Shown here in pieces: positions 1-12,430 of a DNA stretch of 64,000 bases. Origin of the DNA: Eleusine coracana subsp. coracana (Eukaryota > Streptophyta > Magnoliopsida > Poales > Poaceae); assembly GCA_032690845.1 (NCBI GenBank), contig CM064417.1, positions 10,322,501-10,386,500 of the forward strand, read 5' to 3'. The notes beneath the pieces were generated by a model. That model did no database searches. It saw only the letters and a program-made list of their open reading frames with translations, and had not been told where the DNA came from. Position 1 is the stretch's first letter; each line of letters starts with the position of its first letter. A program made the position numbers and the translations under genes.

Positions 1-1237
1 TGAAGATGGGAAACCCCACACTTACCTAACATGATTGAGGCATATCTATGGGTTTCCAAACCACCAGAAGCTTTCCTTTCCACATTCTTCATTTATTCAA
101 GACATTCGGGACGTGATGCTTGGATAGAAGGAAAGTTATAATTGAATTCGGATTGATTTTGTGACAGCTTGATAGACCGGCAGTAAAAAGGCCATATCTC
201 CCTCATCTGGAGTCCGTTTTGGATGCATGAGTATGCGTTGGAAAGCTTATTTGATGGCCCACGTGTTTGTACAGTTCCTAGCCTCTGTTTCCTTCGGCAT
301 GGACCAAAATATTCTAGAGGACCGAAATATAGGATATTTAGGGTTTGTTTTTAGAGTCTTTCCTTGTACGACAAGTCCATTTGTCCCTATAAATATAAAG
401 GGAAGTGGCAATTATAAAATCATCTCTCGATCAATATACAACTTTGGCGCATCGCCAACTTTGGAAACAGTTCAACCCCGATGGGTTCTTCATCTGGAGC
501 GGGCTCACCGCGATAGATGTAGGACTCGTCACCTTGGCGTGTTCTTCGTTATGGAGCAGGCTGCATCGACTAGTTCAACCTCGGTGACTTGGCGGAGGAC
601 TCGCCACCCCGGTGATCGCGACAACCTGCCCAGGACTATCTCGGTGCGGACCGATCTTCTGGTTAGTTCATCGTGCTTGCTAGTTATCCGGTATACTAGA
701 TCTTTCTAGGTTGTTTTGCTAGGATTAGCTGCATACTGTCTTAGAAAAACCGATCTATCGTAGTTAATTCTAGCGATTCAATCTAGTCTGATCTGTATAT
801 TCGAGTCACCTCTGCAGATATCTTAGCGATTAGATCTAGTATTGTGTGGACGTTCATTCGTTCCAAGAACTGTCTCAGCTCAGACCAATCTTTTGGGACA
901 TCTAGAACTATCTTGGTTAAGTCCGATCTTCTAGTTAGACAACCATGTAAGAACGATCTCGTCGTGAGGGTGTGTTCGGGGTATCGTCGGAGTGTTTAGC
1001 CGACGAGTTATCTTGTTACTAGCAACAACCGATAGATGATTAGATGCTTAGCTTTTGTATCGGCTTTGGTTCATCGACTCTGTGTATTGCACTAGATCTA
1101 TTTGTATAAGTTGATGAATTATTATAATATTGTAGTTAGTGTAGTATTATCGGTTGAGTATTGTAATTCTATTAATTGGCGGATATAGCATTAAAAATTG
1201 TGATTAGTCTAGTGTTGCATCGGCTCATGGATTCATG

Positions 1238-1324
<87 letters not shown>

Positions 1325-1953
1325 TACTATTATAAAGCCGATGTGTAATCATGTACTTCATCGACTCTCCGTCTGGAGGCTATCGTCCATCGACTCTGGT
1401 TAGTGCACTAGCAGCAGAATCGTGTACTTGGTTAGCCCGGAGTGTTTAGCCGATGAGTTATCTGGTTACTAGCAGCACCCGATAGGTGGTTAGATGCTTA
1501 ACTTTTATATCGGCTCTGGTTCATCGACTTTATGTAGTGCACTAGATCTATTTGGCTAGTCGATGGATCATCCTATAGTTTATTCGTCAAAGTATTGTAT
1601 CGGCTGGGTATTGTGATTCTATTAACTGACTGATATAATATTATTTGTTATGATTAGTATGCATCGGCTAATAAATTTATGCTTTGTATTATCAATATAA
1701 AGCTGATGACTTGGCCTGCATCGACTCTACCCGGATCGACTCTGCCTACATCGACTTAATCTTCATTGATTCTTTGCCTGGAGGCCATCGTTTGTCGACT
1801 CGCAGACGCTCACCTTGTCAGTTGAATGGTCAAACTGATTGGCACGCCACGCACCATCTACCGTACGTCATCGGACCTGCACTGGAGCTAAGCAGATCTC
1901 CCTGGCCTCGTGTTTGCACGCTGAGGATCGACTGTTGTTTTTTAGCGTCAACA
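1..1953 (+). repeat. Left LTR of the LARD (partial)
   Basis: Direct-repeat partner of 5746-7298. It contains a TATA-like stretch (TATAAATATAAAGGG, about 389-403) at the place matching TATAATTATAAAGGG in the right LTR. It is longer than the right LTR because a block of about 450 bp, starting AGTGTTTAGCCG at 991 and again at 1441, is present twice here and once in the right copy, and because of a long ATT microsatellite. The short ORFs in this segment have no recognisable similarity and are read as chance. Confidence 0.82.
1240..1332 (+). repeat. (TTA)n microsatellite inside the LTR
   Basis: About 90 bp of nearly pure TTA/ATT repeat. The right LTR has only about five units at the equivalent place (about 7017-7031), so the tract expanded in the left copy after insertion or shrank in the right one. 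The poly-isoleucine ORF over it is an artefact. Confidence 0.95.
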
Positions 1954-1980
1954 CGCAGATTTGGCACGCCCGTTGGGACC
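1954..1980 (+). other. Probable primer-binding site of the LARD
   Basis: Immediately after the left LTR end (GTCAACA) comes CGCAGATTTGGCACGCCCGT and then TGGGACC. A TTTGGCACGCCC-like motif just inside the 5' LTR recurs in grass gypsy elements. The priming tRNA was not identified. Confidence 0.55.
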
Positions 1981-4900
1981 CAACTTCATTATTTGGTGAG
2001 TATCAGAAGAACTCATAATTTTCATCGCTAGATTAGAAGTCAGATTTATTTTCAGTATCTTGTGACGCCGGGAAAGACGTCACACCTCCTAGCTTTAGAT
2101 GATCAAGAAGATTTGCCAGCTTGATTTTGTCTCGGGGGACAGAGCCGATGCTGGGTTGCATTACAATAGCAGGTTGGAGTTTCTAAGCATCGGCTTGCCA
2201 GGTCTTCATGTCAGCATATTATATATATTGATTAACTTATCACCGTGAAGCATGAATCCAGTTTACCTGCCATGTCTGCTTACTAGTGAAGCCAAATGTT
2301 GTTCCTGTAAGTATGCGACGGAAAGCTGAATGCATGCATGCATGGATATTGGACATTGGAGGAGACAAGATGGGCTATGATATATTTGTTTATAGAGTAA
2401 TCTGGATATAGTGCATACAGGCTGTTTTGCTTTGTCGATGACTTTATTTCATAAAGCAATATGGACATAGGTTCAAGAGATACTCTCTTCAAAATAGGGT
2501 GCAATAATTGACATCAAGATCACCTCTGGCGTTCAAAGCTATCAAATTGAATTCTGGGCTTAGGTCATGCAGAGTGTAATTTGAAAGGATACGAGTTGAG
2601 TTTGATTTGGAGAAGGAATCGGATCGAATATTAAATCAATTGTGCAGTCATAAGGAGTTGATTTCTGGGATTTAATGGCTTATGCTTACTTAGTAGACTA
2701 GTCAGGACAGATTGTCTTGGGGGCAAAGAACAAGTCGATGAGTTGTGGTACTACTTCACCATCGACTTGACACCCTGGTCAAAAGTTATTTACATGCAAG
2801 AGAAAATAGAATGTTCAAGGCATGAAGAGACAAGTTATTAGTGCATCAGCTGTGAAGTATCTCATCGGCATTATTGAAACAACATATATCTGGAAGAGCC
2901 GATGCGTGGACACCTCATATGAGGACAACCGTTATTCCACCAGTTTGTATATTTTTTGCACTCCAACATCGGCTTAGCTTGTTGCTTTTATTCACTACTT
3001 CATGCATCAACTGCTACAATAGAGTGAGTGCAAGAAGTGCTAAATCGACTGATGTCGATTGCTGCTGGATCAAGTGCAAAACTATATTGAGAAGGATGAA
3101 GTGAATTACATGGTGTTGTTCAAGTCCAAAGAAGTCAACTGCTCTAGATTATTAAACAAGGGGTTGATGGTGATCTTTGTCGGCTCTGATATGTCGAGTA
3201 TCTGAAATAGAGACTAATTGTGATGATGATTCCTGGGAGCGACCAGTGGCTGAATGTGCTACTAAGTTTTCTTTTCACCATCAGCTGATGTGAGGAACCT
3301 ATATTGTAGTGCCAATGTGAGGAATAAATGTCCTTGAAAAGGTTAATACATGAGGTAGGGCTGAAGATGATGAGTGCGTAAAAATAGAGCCTTAGTCAGA
3401 GCTTATTTGATGAGCCAACAAAAGATGGGCAGATGAGGATGAAGTCAATTCAGCGGGCTTGATTTTATTGCTGCATCGAGAAGATCGAATATTCGAGAAT
3501 GAGAAGAGATTAGAAAATCACCAACCTGGGAGTTAACAGCGATGTATTGCAAACATCAACTTGGCTACAGTAGTGGTGATTGTATACTGAAGAGCCGATG
3601 TGTAATTTTTCTTATTCTACCATCGGCTATTTCAGTAAGCGACTAGATAAATGAGATAACCAAAGTGATGCAGAATAAATCTCCAGTGGAACTTTCAAAA
3701 GGTACCATCAGCAAGATGCCACATCAACTCGAGGGGCAGAGTCGATGGATGATTGCATCTTGAGAAAAGAGACTGTCATTGGTATTATATTCATCGGATT
3801 GCGATTGTGAAGCATTGAAGCCTAGCTTATTTGCTCGTCATGTCTGCATGTCAGGTTTCTCTCTATCGACTTTTGCTATGTATCGAACTACAGCATAGGG
3901 AACATTCTCTATCGACTTGGTGAAGGCAAGCAAAGAAGTTGCATGCATGCAGGCTAGGCATAACAAAGGGTTCGCCGATGTGGTTATCAGTGAGCATCGA
4001 GCTTAGTACAACATCAGGAAAATTCTCTATCGACATGGGAAGGCAAGCATCGACTTGCATAATGTTTAATGATAAGGACAACAGTAGCCATCGACTCACT
4101 TACAACGGTGGCAGGAATCTGGTGTGGAGTCGATGCTTTATGTCAGCAGCAGATTCAGTTAACAATGATAATGGCTGGACAGAAGACAATAAGTGCATTT
4201 GAGAATGACAGAGATTTATCAAGGCTGGACGTTTATTCCCTGGGTGGTGACCATCGACTCACTTACAATGGTGGTAGGAGTCAATTGTGAAACCGAGTTT
4301 GAGTCTACATTTTTTAGACCAGCGGCCTGACAAGTCCACTAAGGAAGATGTGCATCACTTATAATATTCCACATGTGAGTACTGTTAGTTGTATCGACTG
4401 GACTTTCTGTCTCTCTCCATCGGCTAGACAATTTTACTAAAGTATTGTTGGGCCGATGGTGTTCGTCGCTGGTGGACTCCTGTGGAAATCAAATTTTGGA
4501 TTTGAGATTGAGGTACAACAAACGAGTCAACTCAAGAGATGCTATCAGTTAGTTTTTGTATCGAACGACACACTTATTACACCATAGGCTGGCCGATATG
4601 GTTGATTAGTAGATGATAAAGTTCAGGGGTCTCATAGTACAGACTTGGAATTTTTCAAGGCGACTCAGCAAAGAGCGTTGTCAAGATTTCAGTTGCCAAG
4701 TCTGTGTCAAAGAACCAGCCACAGTGCAGTTGCTAAATTCTCAATGGGGTTCATCTTTAATCACCTGACAGCCAGAGGAGGATGCAGAGTGACTATGATC
4801 ATATTGTCTTGAGGGATAGGCAAGGTACATTGAGTAATGCTTGAAGAATTATTGTCATGATATATTGGGTGATTCAAGACCAGGCCGATGTGTGGATATA

Positions 4901-5745
4901 TCATATGAAGACAACCGGTATCATTTATTATTATTATTTTATTATCGGCTAATATATGTGTTGATTATATTACTCCACCATCGGCTAGCATATATTTTAT
5001 TAGTCACTTTATCAGCTGGTATATTTTTGCACTAGATCATCAGCTAGTTTTGTTGTTCTATTTACTTCAACTTCGGCTAGTCAACACAACCCGAAGCGAA
5101 TTCATTACCATCCAGTGGGCTTGAGCCAATGATAATGTCAGAGGTTGATGGTGGAGATAGATTTTCAAATCTATCAAGATGTGGAACTTAGGTTGTCACC
5201 CTGCGTGTTGGTGTTGTCTCGGTTCAGTCCGATCCATCCAATCATGACGATAGTTTGAGTTTTATCAGATTGATAGCTTATGATTTGGTGAAACATTGGC
5301 TCGTCATATGGAGCAACTATCGGCCAACAAGAAGAAGAATCGATGTCCATGATTCTTTCCTTCACACAGTCTAAATTTGATGCTCAGATTAGAAGCCAGG
5401 AGCATAGACTAGTCAATTGTGAAGATGGTCATGAAAGGAGCGAGTCGGTTCATGCATTCTTAGAAGAGTCAGAGAATCATTGGGGCATCAGGATTGATAC
5501 ATCAGACGATGGTAACCGTAGAACAACTTGAGAGTCGATGGCAATGACTGGCTCTGGATGTCTGAGCACTACAAATGGCTTCGAGCAGACGGATTACATG
5601 AATGGCGCTAATTGTTGATGACTCGGCATACAGATTGATATTGATTAATTCTGGGCATTGCTGAGTTTGAATAAAAGGGTCGAGATTACAAGAAGAGAAA
5701 GAATTTCAGAACATAATATATCATATTCTGAAACTTGGGGGCATG
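1981..5745 (+). other. Non-coding interior of the LARD with recurrent GCCGATG/CATCGGC motifs
   Basis: About 3.8 kb with no ORF that resembles gag, protease, RT or integrase; the longest chance ORFs are below 90 codons. The strings GCCGATG and CATCGGC, with relatives such as CATCGACT/AGTCGATG, recur every few hundred bases, often as facing pairs (for example about 2899/2968, 3594/3625 and 4884/4942). Two stretches near 4089 and 4252 share CCATCGACTCACTTACAA. A polypurine tract (CTTGGGGGCATG) closes the interior just before 5746. If mobile, such an element would need proteins from an autonomous partner. Confidence 0.7.
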
Positions 5746-7298
5746 TGTTGACACCAGAATTTTATAGTTATGTTCATCAAATATATGATGGTGGACACAC
5801 GGATACAGAGGTTGTCAAGATGATGTGTACGTTCGGTTGAAGATGGGAAACACCACACTTATCTAACATGATTGAGGCATATCTATGGGTTTCCAACCCA
5901 CCAGAAGCCTTTATTTTCACGTTCTTCATTTATTCAAGGCATTCGGGATGTGATGCTTGGATAGAAGGAAAGTTATAATTGAATTCGGATTGATTTCATG
6001 ATAGCTTGATAGACCAGCAGTAAAAAGGCCATATCTCCCTCATCTGGAGTCCATTTTAGATGCATGAGTATGCGTTGGAAAGCTTATTTGATGGCCCACA
6101 TGGACCAAAATATTCCAGAGGACCGAAAGATAGGATATTTAGGGTTTGCTTTTAGAGTCTTTCCTTGTACGACAAGTCCATTCGTTCCTATAATTATAAA
6201 GGGCAGTGCCAATTGTAAAATCATGTCTCGATCAATATACAACTTCGGCGCATAGCCAACCCTGGAAATAGGTCAATTCTGACGGGTTCTTCATCTGGAC
6301 TCGTCACCCCGACGTGTTCTTTGTTATGGAGCAGGCTACATCAACTAGTTCGACCTTGGCGACATGGCGGAGGACTCGCCACCCCAGTGATCACGGCGAC
6401 CTGCCCAGGACTGTCTCGTCGCGGACCGATCTTCTGGTTAGTTCGTCGTGCTTGCTAGTTATCTGGTATACTAGATCTTTCTAGGTTATTTTGCTATGAT
6501 TAGTTGCATACTGTCTCGGGAAAACTGATCTATCGTAGTTAATTTTAGCGATTCAATCTAGTATGATCTGTATATTCGAGTCACCTTTGTAGAGATATTA
6601 GCGATTAGATCTAGTATTGTGTGGGTGTTCGTTCGTTCCAAGAACTGTAACAACTCAAACCGATCTTCTGGAACATCTAGAACTGTCTCGGTTAAGTCCG
6701 ATCTTTTAGCTGGACAACCATGCAAGAACGATCTCGTCGCGAGGGTCTGTTTGGGGCATCATCGGAGTGTTTAGCCGACGAGTTATCTTGTTACTAGCAA
6801 CAACCAATAGATGATTAGATACTTAGCTTTTGTATCGGCTTTGGTTCATCGACTCTATGTATTGCACTAGATTTATTTGTATAAGTCAATGAATTATTAT
6901 AATATTGTAGTTATTATAGTATTATATCAGCTGAGTATTGTGATTCTATTAATCGACCGATATAGCGTTAAATATTGTCATTAGTCTAGTGTTGCATCGG
7001 CTCATGGATTCATGTTTTATTATTATTATTATAAAGCCGATGTGTAATCACGTACTTAGCTTGCATCGACTCTGCCCGGATCGACTGTGCCTGCATCGAC
7101 TTAATCTTCATCAACTCTCTGTTTGGAGGCTATCGTCCGTCGACTTGCAGGCGCAAACCTTGTCAGTTGAATGGTCAAACTGACTGGCACGCCACGCACC
7201 GTCTACCGCGCGCCATCGGACCTGCACTGGAGCTAAGCAGATCTCGCAGGCCTCGTGTTTGCACGCTGAGGATCGACTATCTGTTTTTGGCGTTAACA
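5746..7298 (+). repeat. Right LTR of the LARD
   Basis: Starts TGTTGACACCAG directly after the polypurine tract and ends CGTTAACA, giving near-perfect terminal inverted repeats with its own start. It matches the left LTR over most of its length, with scattered substitutions and indels. A TATA-like stretch lies near 6189-6203. The minus-strand gypsy reverse transcriptase starts at the next base. Confidence 0.85.
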
Positions 7299-7887
7299 CA
7301 AACGTTTGTGCCAGGTCAGAGAGAGGTTCTTCAACATTCCGGGTTTTCACCACAATATCATCTACGTATGCTTCTGCATTCCAACCAATCTGAGTTTTGA
7401 GGCAGTGTTGAATACCACGTTGGTAAGTCACGCCAGCATTTTTTAGACCGAATAGCATGGTAATATAGCAATAGGTGCCAAAGGGAGTTATAAAGGATGT
7501 CTTGATTTGATCTTCTATTTTCAGTGGGATCTGGTGATAGCCTGAATAGGCATCCAGAAAGCATAAAAGCTCACACCCGGCTGTTGAGTCTACGATCTGA
7601 TCGATACATGGCAGAGCGAAGGGGTCTTTAGGATAGACCTTGATTAAATCGGTATAATCCACGCACATCCGCTACTCTTTATTCTTCTTGGGTGCAAGGA
7701 CTGGATTTGCCAGCCAATCTAGATAATACACTTCCTTTATAGACTTAGCATCTAATAACCTAGCTATCTCCTTCTTCATGGCGTCCTTGCAGTCTTGTGC
7801 GAACCTTCTAAGTCTTTGCCTGATAGGGGTGGCCCTAGAAGGCACCCTCAATTCATGCTCAATCTTTTTCCTAGGAACTCCCAGCAT
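7299..7887 (-). pseudogene. Gypsy reverse transcriptase fragment (broken)
   Basis: Minus-strand translations from 7887 and 7668 give the N-terminal and palm regions of a Ty3/gypsy RT. A stop codon separates the segment ending APKKNKE from the one beginning MCVDYTDLIK. Further along come LDAYSGYHQI and the catalytic YVDDIVVKT box, with both aspartates present. The sequence then runs into the LARD LTR, so the thumb, RNase H and integrase are missing. It cannot be a working enzyme. Confidence 0.9.
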
Positions 7888-8220
7888 GTCAGAAGGCTTC
7901 CATGCAAAGATGTCCCTATTTTCCTGGAGGAAAAGAGTGAGTGCGAATTCCTATTTCTCATTGAGGTCGGCCCCTACATAAGTGATCTTAGAAGGGTCCT
8001 CTGGGTCGAGCGTGATCTCCTTAGTAGGGACGCCGTCCATCTGTATCTTGTCCATCGTGGACTTCTTCATGGGGATCTCTGCATTGGTATGCACCTCATT
8101 ATCGACTGCCTTCTAAATCTCGAGCTGGTCGGACAGCATTAACTGTTGGTCGGCCATCTCACAACTCTGCACATCGTAATCAAAAGAATTCTAAAGATCA
8201 GAGTGAAGGAGATTATTCCT

Positions 8221-8989
8221 TTAGGGTCTAGCATCTTGAGAGTGAGGTATGGGTAGTGCAAGACCGCATGAACTTCGCCATCGCCGGTGTTCCGAGGATA
8301 GCATGGTATGCTGACTCAAAATCGGCCACCTGGAAGGTAACACGCTCGGTCCTGAAGTTCTCACGGGTTCCAAAGGTAACAGGCAGAACGATCCATCCAA
8401 TAGGAACCGAGGTCTTGCCAGGCATAATCCCATAGAAGGGTGATGAACTCGGCTAGAGGTCATTAACCGATAAGCCTAACTCCATGAGGATCTTGGTGAA
8501 GATCCAGACCACACTGCTTCCTCCGTCAATGAGCACTTTGTTGAACTTGACCCCCTTCATCGTTGCCGCGAGTACCAGCGGGTAGTGACCTGGCTTGGGC
8601 AGGTGCCTGGGGTGATCCGACCGATCAAATGTGATCGGTACCTCAGACCCCTCATGTACTTGGGCGTAGCTGGTTCTACGGAGTTGATCTCTCATATTCC
8701 AGCTTTTGCTTGTGTTTGGACACGAAGGCATCCGGGCCTCCGAAGATGAAGTTGACTTCCTTCTGGCGCTCCTGGAACTCTCCTGCCTGGTGCTTGTCGT
8801 CAACGTCATTAGTCTTGTCCTTGTTATTGCGCCTTGGTGGATTTTTGGCCACCTTGAGCGCGGCAGTCGCGAAACCTTTCAGTCGGTAACAGTCCTTTGC
8901 TTTGTGGTTTCCCTTTGGGTGCCATAGGCACAGGCCACTTAGCAAATTGTCCATGGTCTGTTGGTTCATCCGAGGGTTCTTCTTGGATC
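8221..8989 (-). pseudogene. Gypsy gag C-terminus (zinc knuckle) and aspartic protease fragment
   Basis: The minus-strand frame from 8969 contains a zinc-knuckle-like CLWHPKGNHKAKDC motif (first-half cysteine spacing changed). An overlapping frame from 8809 contains KVLIDGGSSVVWIFTKIL, the retropepsin active-site region with D-G-G in place of the commoner D-T/S-G. Frames change between the pieces, so the reading frame is destroyed. This joins the gag segment at 13298-14988 once the 4.3-kb insertion is removed. Confidence 0.8.
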
Positions 8990-8994
8990 GGTCT

Positions 8995-9896
8995 TGATGT
9001 GGACAAGGGTTCCCAATCTTCTGAAAGGTTCTGATAAATCTTGATTTGGGCGGAGGCGAAACACAAATTGATCCTGCTTCTAAATAACACGTTCAGAACC
9101 CCGTAATCGCAGCACAACGTCTTCTCTAGTTATCAATCGTCCAAGGATGATTGACCTCGCCGAGAGGGCTAATCCCTGCCTGTGAATCAAGAACACATGC
9201 AAGAACAACAAAGAATGCAACACAATTGCAGATGTATGATTAAACTCACGAAGTTGGGGTCTCACAAACCGACGGACGACGACACTATTTATGAACAGAA
9301 TTGATCTAAGCAAAACTCAAACCCTAATAAAGAGGCGGAGGCTGTATATGAGGACTCTAGGGTCATGCAAGACCCCCTGGATGCAGCCCTAAGTGGGCTC
9401 AACTCAATATATAGGCTAAAGACTGATTACGGTGTCGCTGCACCAGGACAGATTCTGGAAGTCGATTTGTTTTGGCGATTGCCGACGGCTCATGATGAAT
9501 TTTGACATGGGACCAGTTGGGTTCGAAAGGTCTTTTCGTTATCATTCCAGGCATATGTATAACATATAAATCCCAGTCCGTATGCGTCCTGGGCGTCTGT
9601 TTTAGTGCAGACTGGTCCTTGGGCCCGAAACAGACTCAAAGTCGGTTTTGATTAGGCCTCCACCTTGGCTTGCACGTCCTTGCTGGCCCATCACGTCTCC
9701 AATCACCTCCCCATCTATCTCATCATCATCTCTATGGTTCCTAAATACAATTAATTCATTAGGTAGCAATCTATTCTCAAAACCACATAATAAAAACATT
9801 AAAAACGATCTCACTTGTAAATTTAGGTGATGCACATGAACTTTCATCTTAGTTGGAGGAGTGTTGTGTGTATCTATGGGTATGATGTACTTATCA
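8995..9896 (-). repeat. 3' LTR of the defective gypsy element (902 bp)
   Basis: Closely matches 12431-13292. It is 40 bp longer, mainly because a block near 9249-9290 (GTTGGGGTCTCACAAACCG and following) is absent from the other LTR. A polypurine tract lies directly to its right, which fixes the minus orientation. Confidence 0.92.
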
Positions 9897-9908
9897 TTCT
9901 CCCCTTTT

Positions 9909-10768
9909 TGAATTAGAGTTGTCCTCGACTCGATCTCATCCCTTTCTCCTAATTGTGATCTCAAATCTGAAATATAAAATATAGAACTATTCCCAAACTT
10001 GGGATGCAACTCATATTTATATGCATTATAAAATTTATCATCACAATGTGAAACTATAGTAGAAGGCACGCCATGCAAATTAATGACCTCTTTGAAAACT
10101 TGCTCAGTAATATAAACATTATTCTCCCTCTTATAACAAGATAGAAAATGTGTGATCTTAAAAACACTAGAAAAACATGACATGACATGGTAATTGTTAT
10201 TGCAGTTTTCTAGTTCATCATTTGGTTGTACAACACAAGGAGGATTCATGTTTGAGCAAATATAAACTTTATGCACCATAAATACACCTCTATGATCATA
10301 GTTTCCTATAGCATAAAAATTATTTCTTGTTAGTAAAGGCAATTCAGTTTGAGAAAAGATTTGCTTCTCTACGGTATTTAGATCACAAAAAGTATCAAAT
10401 TCAATATAACCCAAAGTATTTAGAGAAGACAATAATTTCTTCTCATCCTTTTCACGTGTTATTAAAATCAAATGTTTCATTTCAGCACTAGTATGTGAAT
10501 CATAAGCAAAAACATCAAGCTCATTCATTTGTTGTGGCAAAGGTATAAGTGAAGCAGTGGCACACAACTTCTCTTTATCAAAAGGATTAGTAGATAAATC
10601 AACTTGTGGCAAAGACAAATCAAGACAAGGTTCCAATACAACAAGATTGTTGGAACAATTCAGTACATTACGAAAGTTCTTACTTGAAACAACAATTTGT
10701 TCTTTATCTTTCTCATTATCCTCTTCTTTGTGTAGAAGCTGAAATATATTAGTTGCAATAAGAGGCAA
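9909..10768 (-). pseudogene. Gypsy integrase C-terminal region
   Basis: Minus-strand ORF (388 codons, running on into the LTR) containing FKEVINLHGVPSTIVSHCDDKF, which resembles the part of gypsy integrases around the second catalytic aspartate. It also holds the tail often seen in cereal gypsy elements (SDLRSQLGERDEIESRT). The usual residues between these blocks are missing, and the upstream part is an acidic region of no recognised function. The ORF follows the protease region with almost no gap, so the RT and RNase H domains were deleted. Integrase activity is not expected. Confidence 0.75.
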
Positions 10769-10862
10769 GGAAATATATTCATCCTCTAATTCAGATTTTG
10801 ATGTAAGTGTTACAACATTTGAAACAATCCATTCTTTCCTAAACGGTTCATTCTTTCTCCTC

Positions 10863-11471
10863 TCAAGCCTTTATTGATCCTCTTCTAAAATCAGCAGCGG
10901 TCATAGGTTTAAGAGTAACTCTTCTACCATTGTATTTAAATGAGTAGCTATTTATAATGGTATTGTGCAAAATATTATTTGTACAAATCCAAAGTTTACC
11001 CAATAATAAATGACATGCTTGCATAGGTACTATATCAAATTCTGCACTATCCTTATAAGAAGCAATAAAAAATTCAATATGTGCAATTTTATCTACTTTT
11101 ATCTTACCACAAGAATTTACCCATTGGATGTAGTATGGACATGGGTGTGGCTGTGTGGTCAATCCGAGCTTCTCGACCAATTCCAAGCTTACGATGTTGT
11201 GGCTACTCCCTCCATCAATGATGACACGACAACGTCGATCCTTCATAATAAAGTGAGTCTGAAATAAGTTGTTCATTTCATTTTGCTCTACCTTCTCTAT
11301 TTGAGAACTAAGCACTCGTTGTGCTACAACACTTGTATCAACCTCATTTGAGACCATCAACTCATCACCATCAGTGTTGTAACCTGTCATTGTTAATAGA
11401 AAACAAGAAAACACACAAGAGTATATTTTCCTATCACTACTGTGATCACGGTGGAAACTCTCAACAAGCAA
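10863..11471 (-). pseudogene. Gypsy retropepsin-like aspartic protease region
   Basis: A 202-codon minus-strand ORF. Around residues 80-95 it reads RCRVIIDGGSSHNIVSLEL, the retropepsin active-site loop (D-G-G-S) of plant gypsy polyproteins, followed by the GLTTQPHPCPYYIQWVN segment usual in these proteins. Gag should lie upstream, but the stretch to the primer-binding site (11472-12410) has no gag similarity. The ORF is probably a remnant of a longer polyprotein and not a separate gene. Confidence 0.8.
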
Positions 11472-12410
11472 ATAGCAGCACCTAACTGAGTTCTTACAAG
11501 ATTCTAAATAGCAAAACAGAGGATACCTTGGAGAGTGTGATCTGACGATTGCGAGGGTCCAAAGTTCTGTGCCTATTCAGAAGGATACCTATGGAGCTAT
11601 GTAGGCAATTTATAGTAGCAAGGATTAGCAAATTTTTAATTCAGATATTGCAAAACTGAATAATAGTCTCAAGCTAGTCTATGTTACCGGCCTAAACATG
11701 TCTCGGAACTAGTTCAACCAAGCAAGCAAATGGCTCAACAAAGGACACAAAGGTTGCAAACAATTCTGAATTTTTTTCTCTTCTCCTTTCATTTTTTTCT
11801 TTTGTTATAGGTGCGGCTTTTTCTTCTTATTTTTTTTCAGCACCCCTTTGCCTTTTACTTCTTTCATGAGTTTCTTGACACAGAACTACAGCAAGAGTTG
11901 CGAACTTTATAGCACAAAGAAAAAACCTGAACTTTCTTTTTTGCACTCTTTACGTAAGGAATAGATGTACATGTAGAACTGAACCGAACATTCTCATATG
12001 CAACAACGTGCAGCAATCTCTTGACTCAAGGAACAATGTGCAACAGAAAACACTCTAAGTTTCTTTTGCACACAAAAATTAGAAGGCTAGATGTTAAATA
12101 AATATTTAATACAAACAATTCCAGTAGTACTATTCTCTCAATGTGTGCAACAATCTGATTTTTTCTTCTTGATTGTCTATGAACAAGGACACACACGACT
12201 CAAACAAGACCAAAGAACAAGCACTAGACCAACAACACAATGACCTTATAGGGACTAAAATTCAGAGAAGAAAACTGAACTGAAAAATTGCAACGCACAA
12301 GGGGGGTGTAGGACAGCGGAAACACGACGAACAAATATTTTTGTAGGGCAATTTTCTGGACTCTAGGATTGAACAAAATAACAAGGATAAGGGCGAAACT
12401 AACGGTGTAC
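11472..12410 (-). other. Untranslated leader region of the defective gypsy element
   Basis: AT-rich stretch between the protease region and the primer-binding site. I see no coding similarity. Gag would normally occupy this place, so it was deleted or replaced. Confidence 0.6.
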
Positions 12411-12430
12411 CTGAAGCTCTGATTACCACT
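12411..12430 (-). other. Primer-binding site, tRNA-iMet type
   Basis: Reverse complement of this stretch reads AGTGGTAATCAGAGCTTCAG. It differs from the usual plant iMet site TGGTATCAGAGC by one inserted A, and lies directly inside the 5' LTR. Confidence 0.85.

Larger units (their letters stand above)
1..7298 (+). mobile_element. LARD-type non-autonomous LTR retrotransposon (left end outside window)
   Basis: Two long direct repeats (1-1953 and 5746-7298) flank about 3.8 kb without any recognisable gag or pol. Position 1 aligns with 5838, so about 92 bp of the left LTR lie outside the window. The LTR ends are TGTTGAC...GTCAACA in the right copy (end mutated to GTTAACA) and GTCAACA at 1947-1953. 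A purine-rich tract (TTGGGGGCA) precedes the right LTR, and a primer-binding-like sequence follows the left LTR, so the element reads left to right. Coding-free interiors between long LTRs define LARDs. The element abuts the minus-strand gypsy pol fragment that starts at 7299, so it appears to have inserted into that older element. The target duplication cannot be checked because the left flank is missing. Confidence 0.82.

Noticed and set aside
1176..1403. ORF with a long isoleucine run
   Set aside because: Translation of the TTA/ATT microsatellite in the LTR; no protein similarity.
3939..4290. Overlapping ORFs in the LARD interior
   Set aside because: Both run through the repeated CATCGACTCACTTACAA block; the frames differ, no domain is present, and the element is coding-free by structure.
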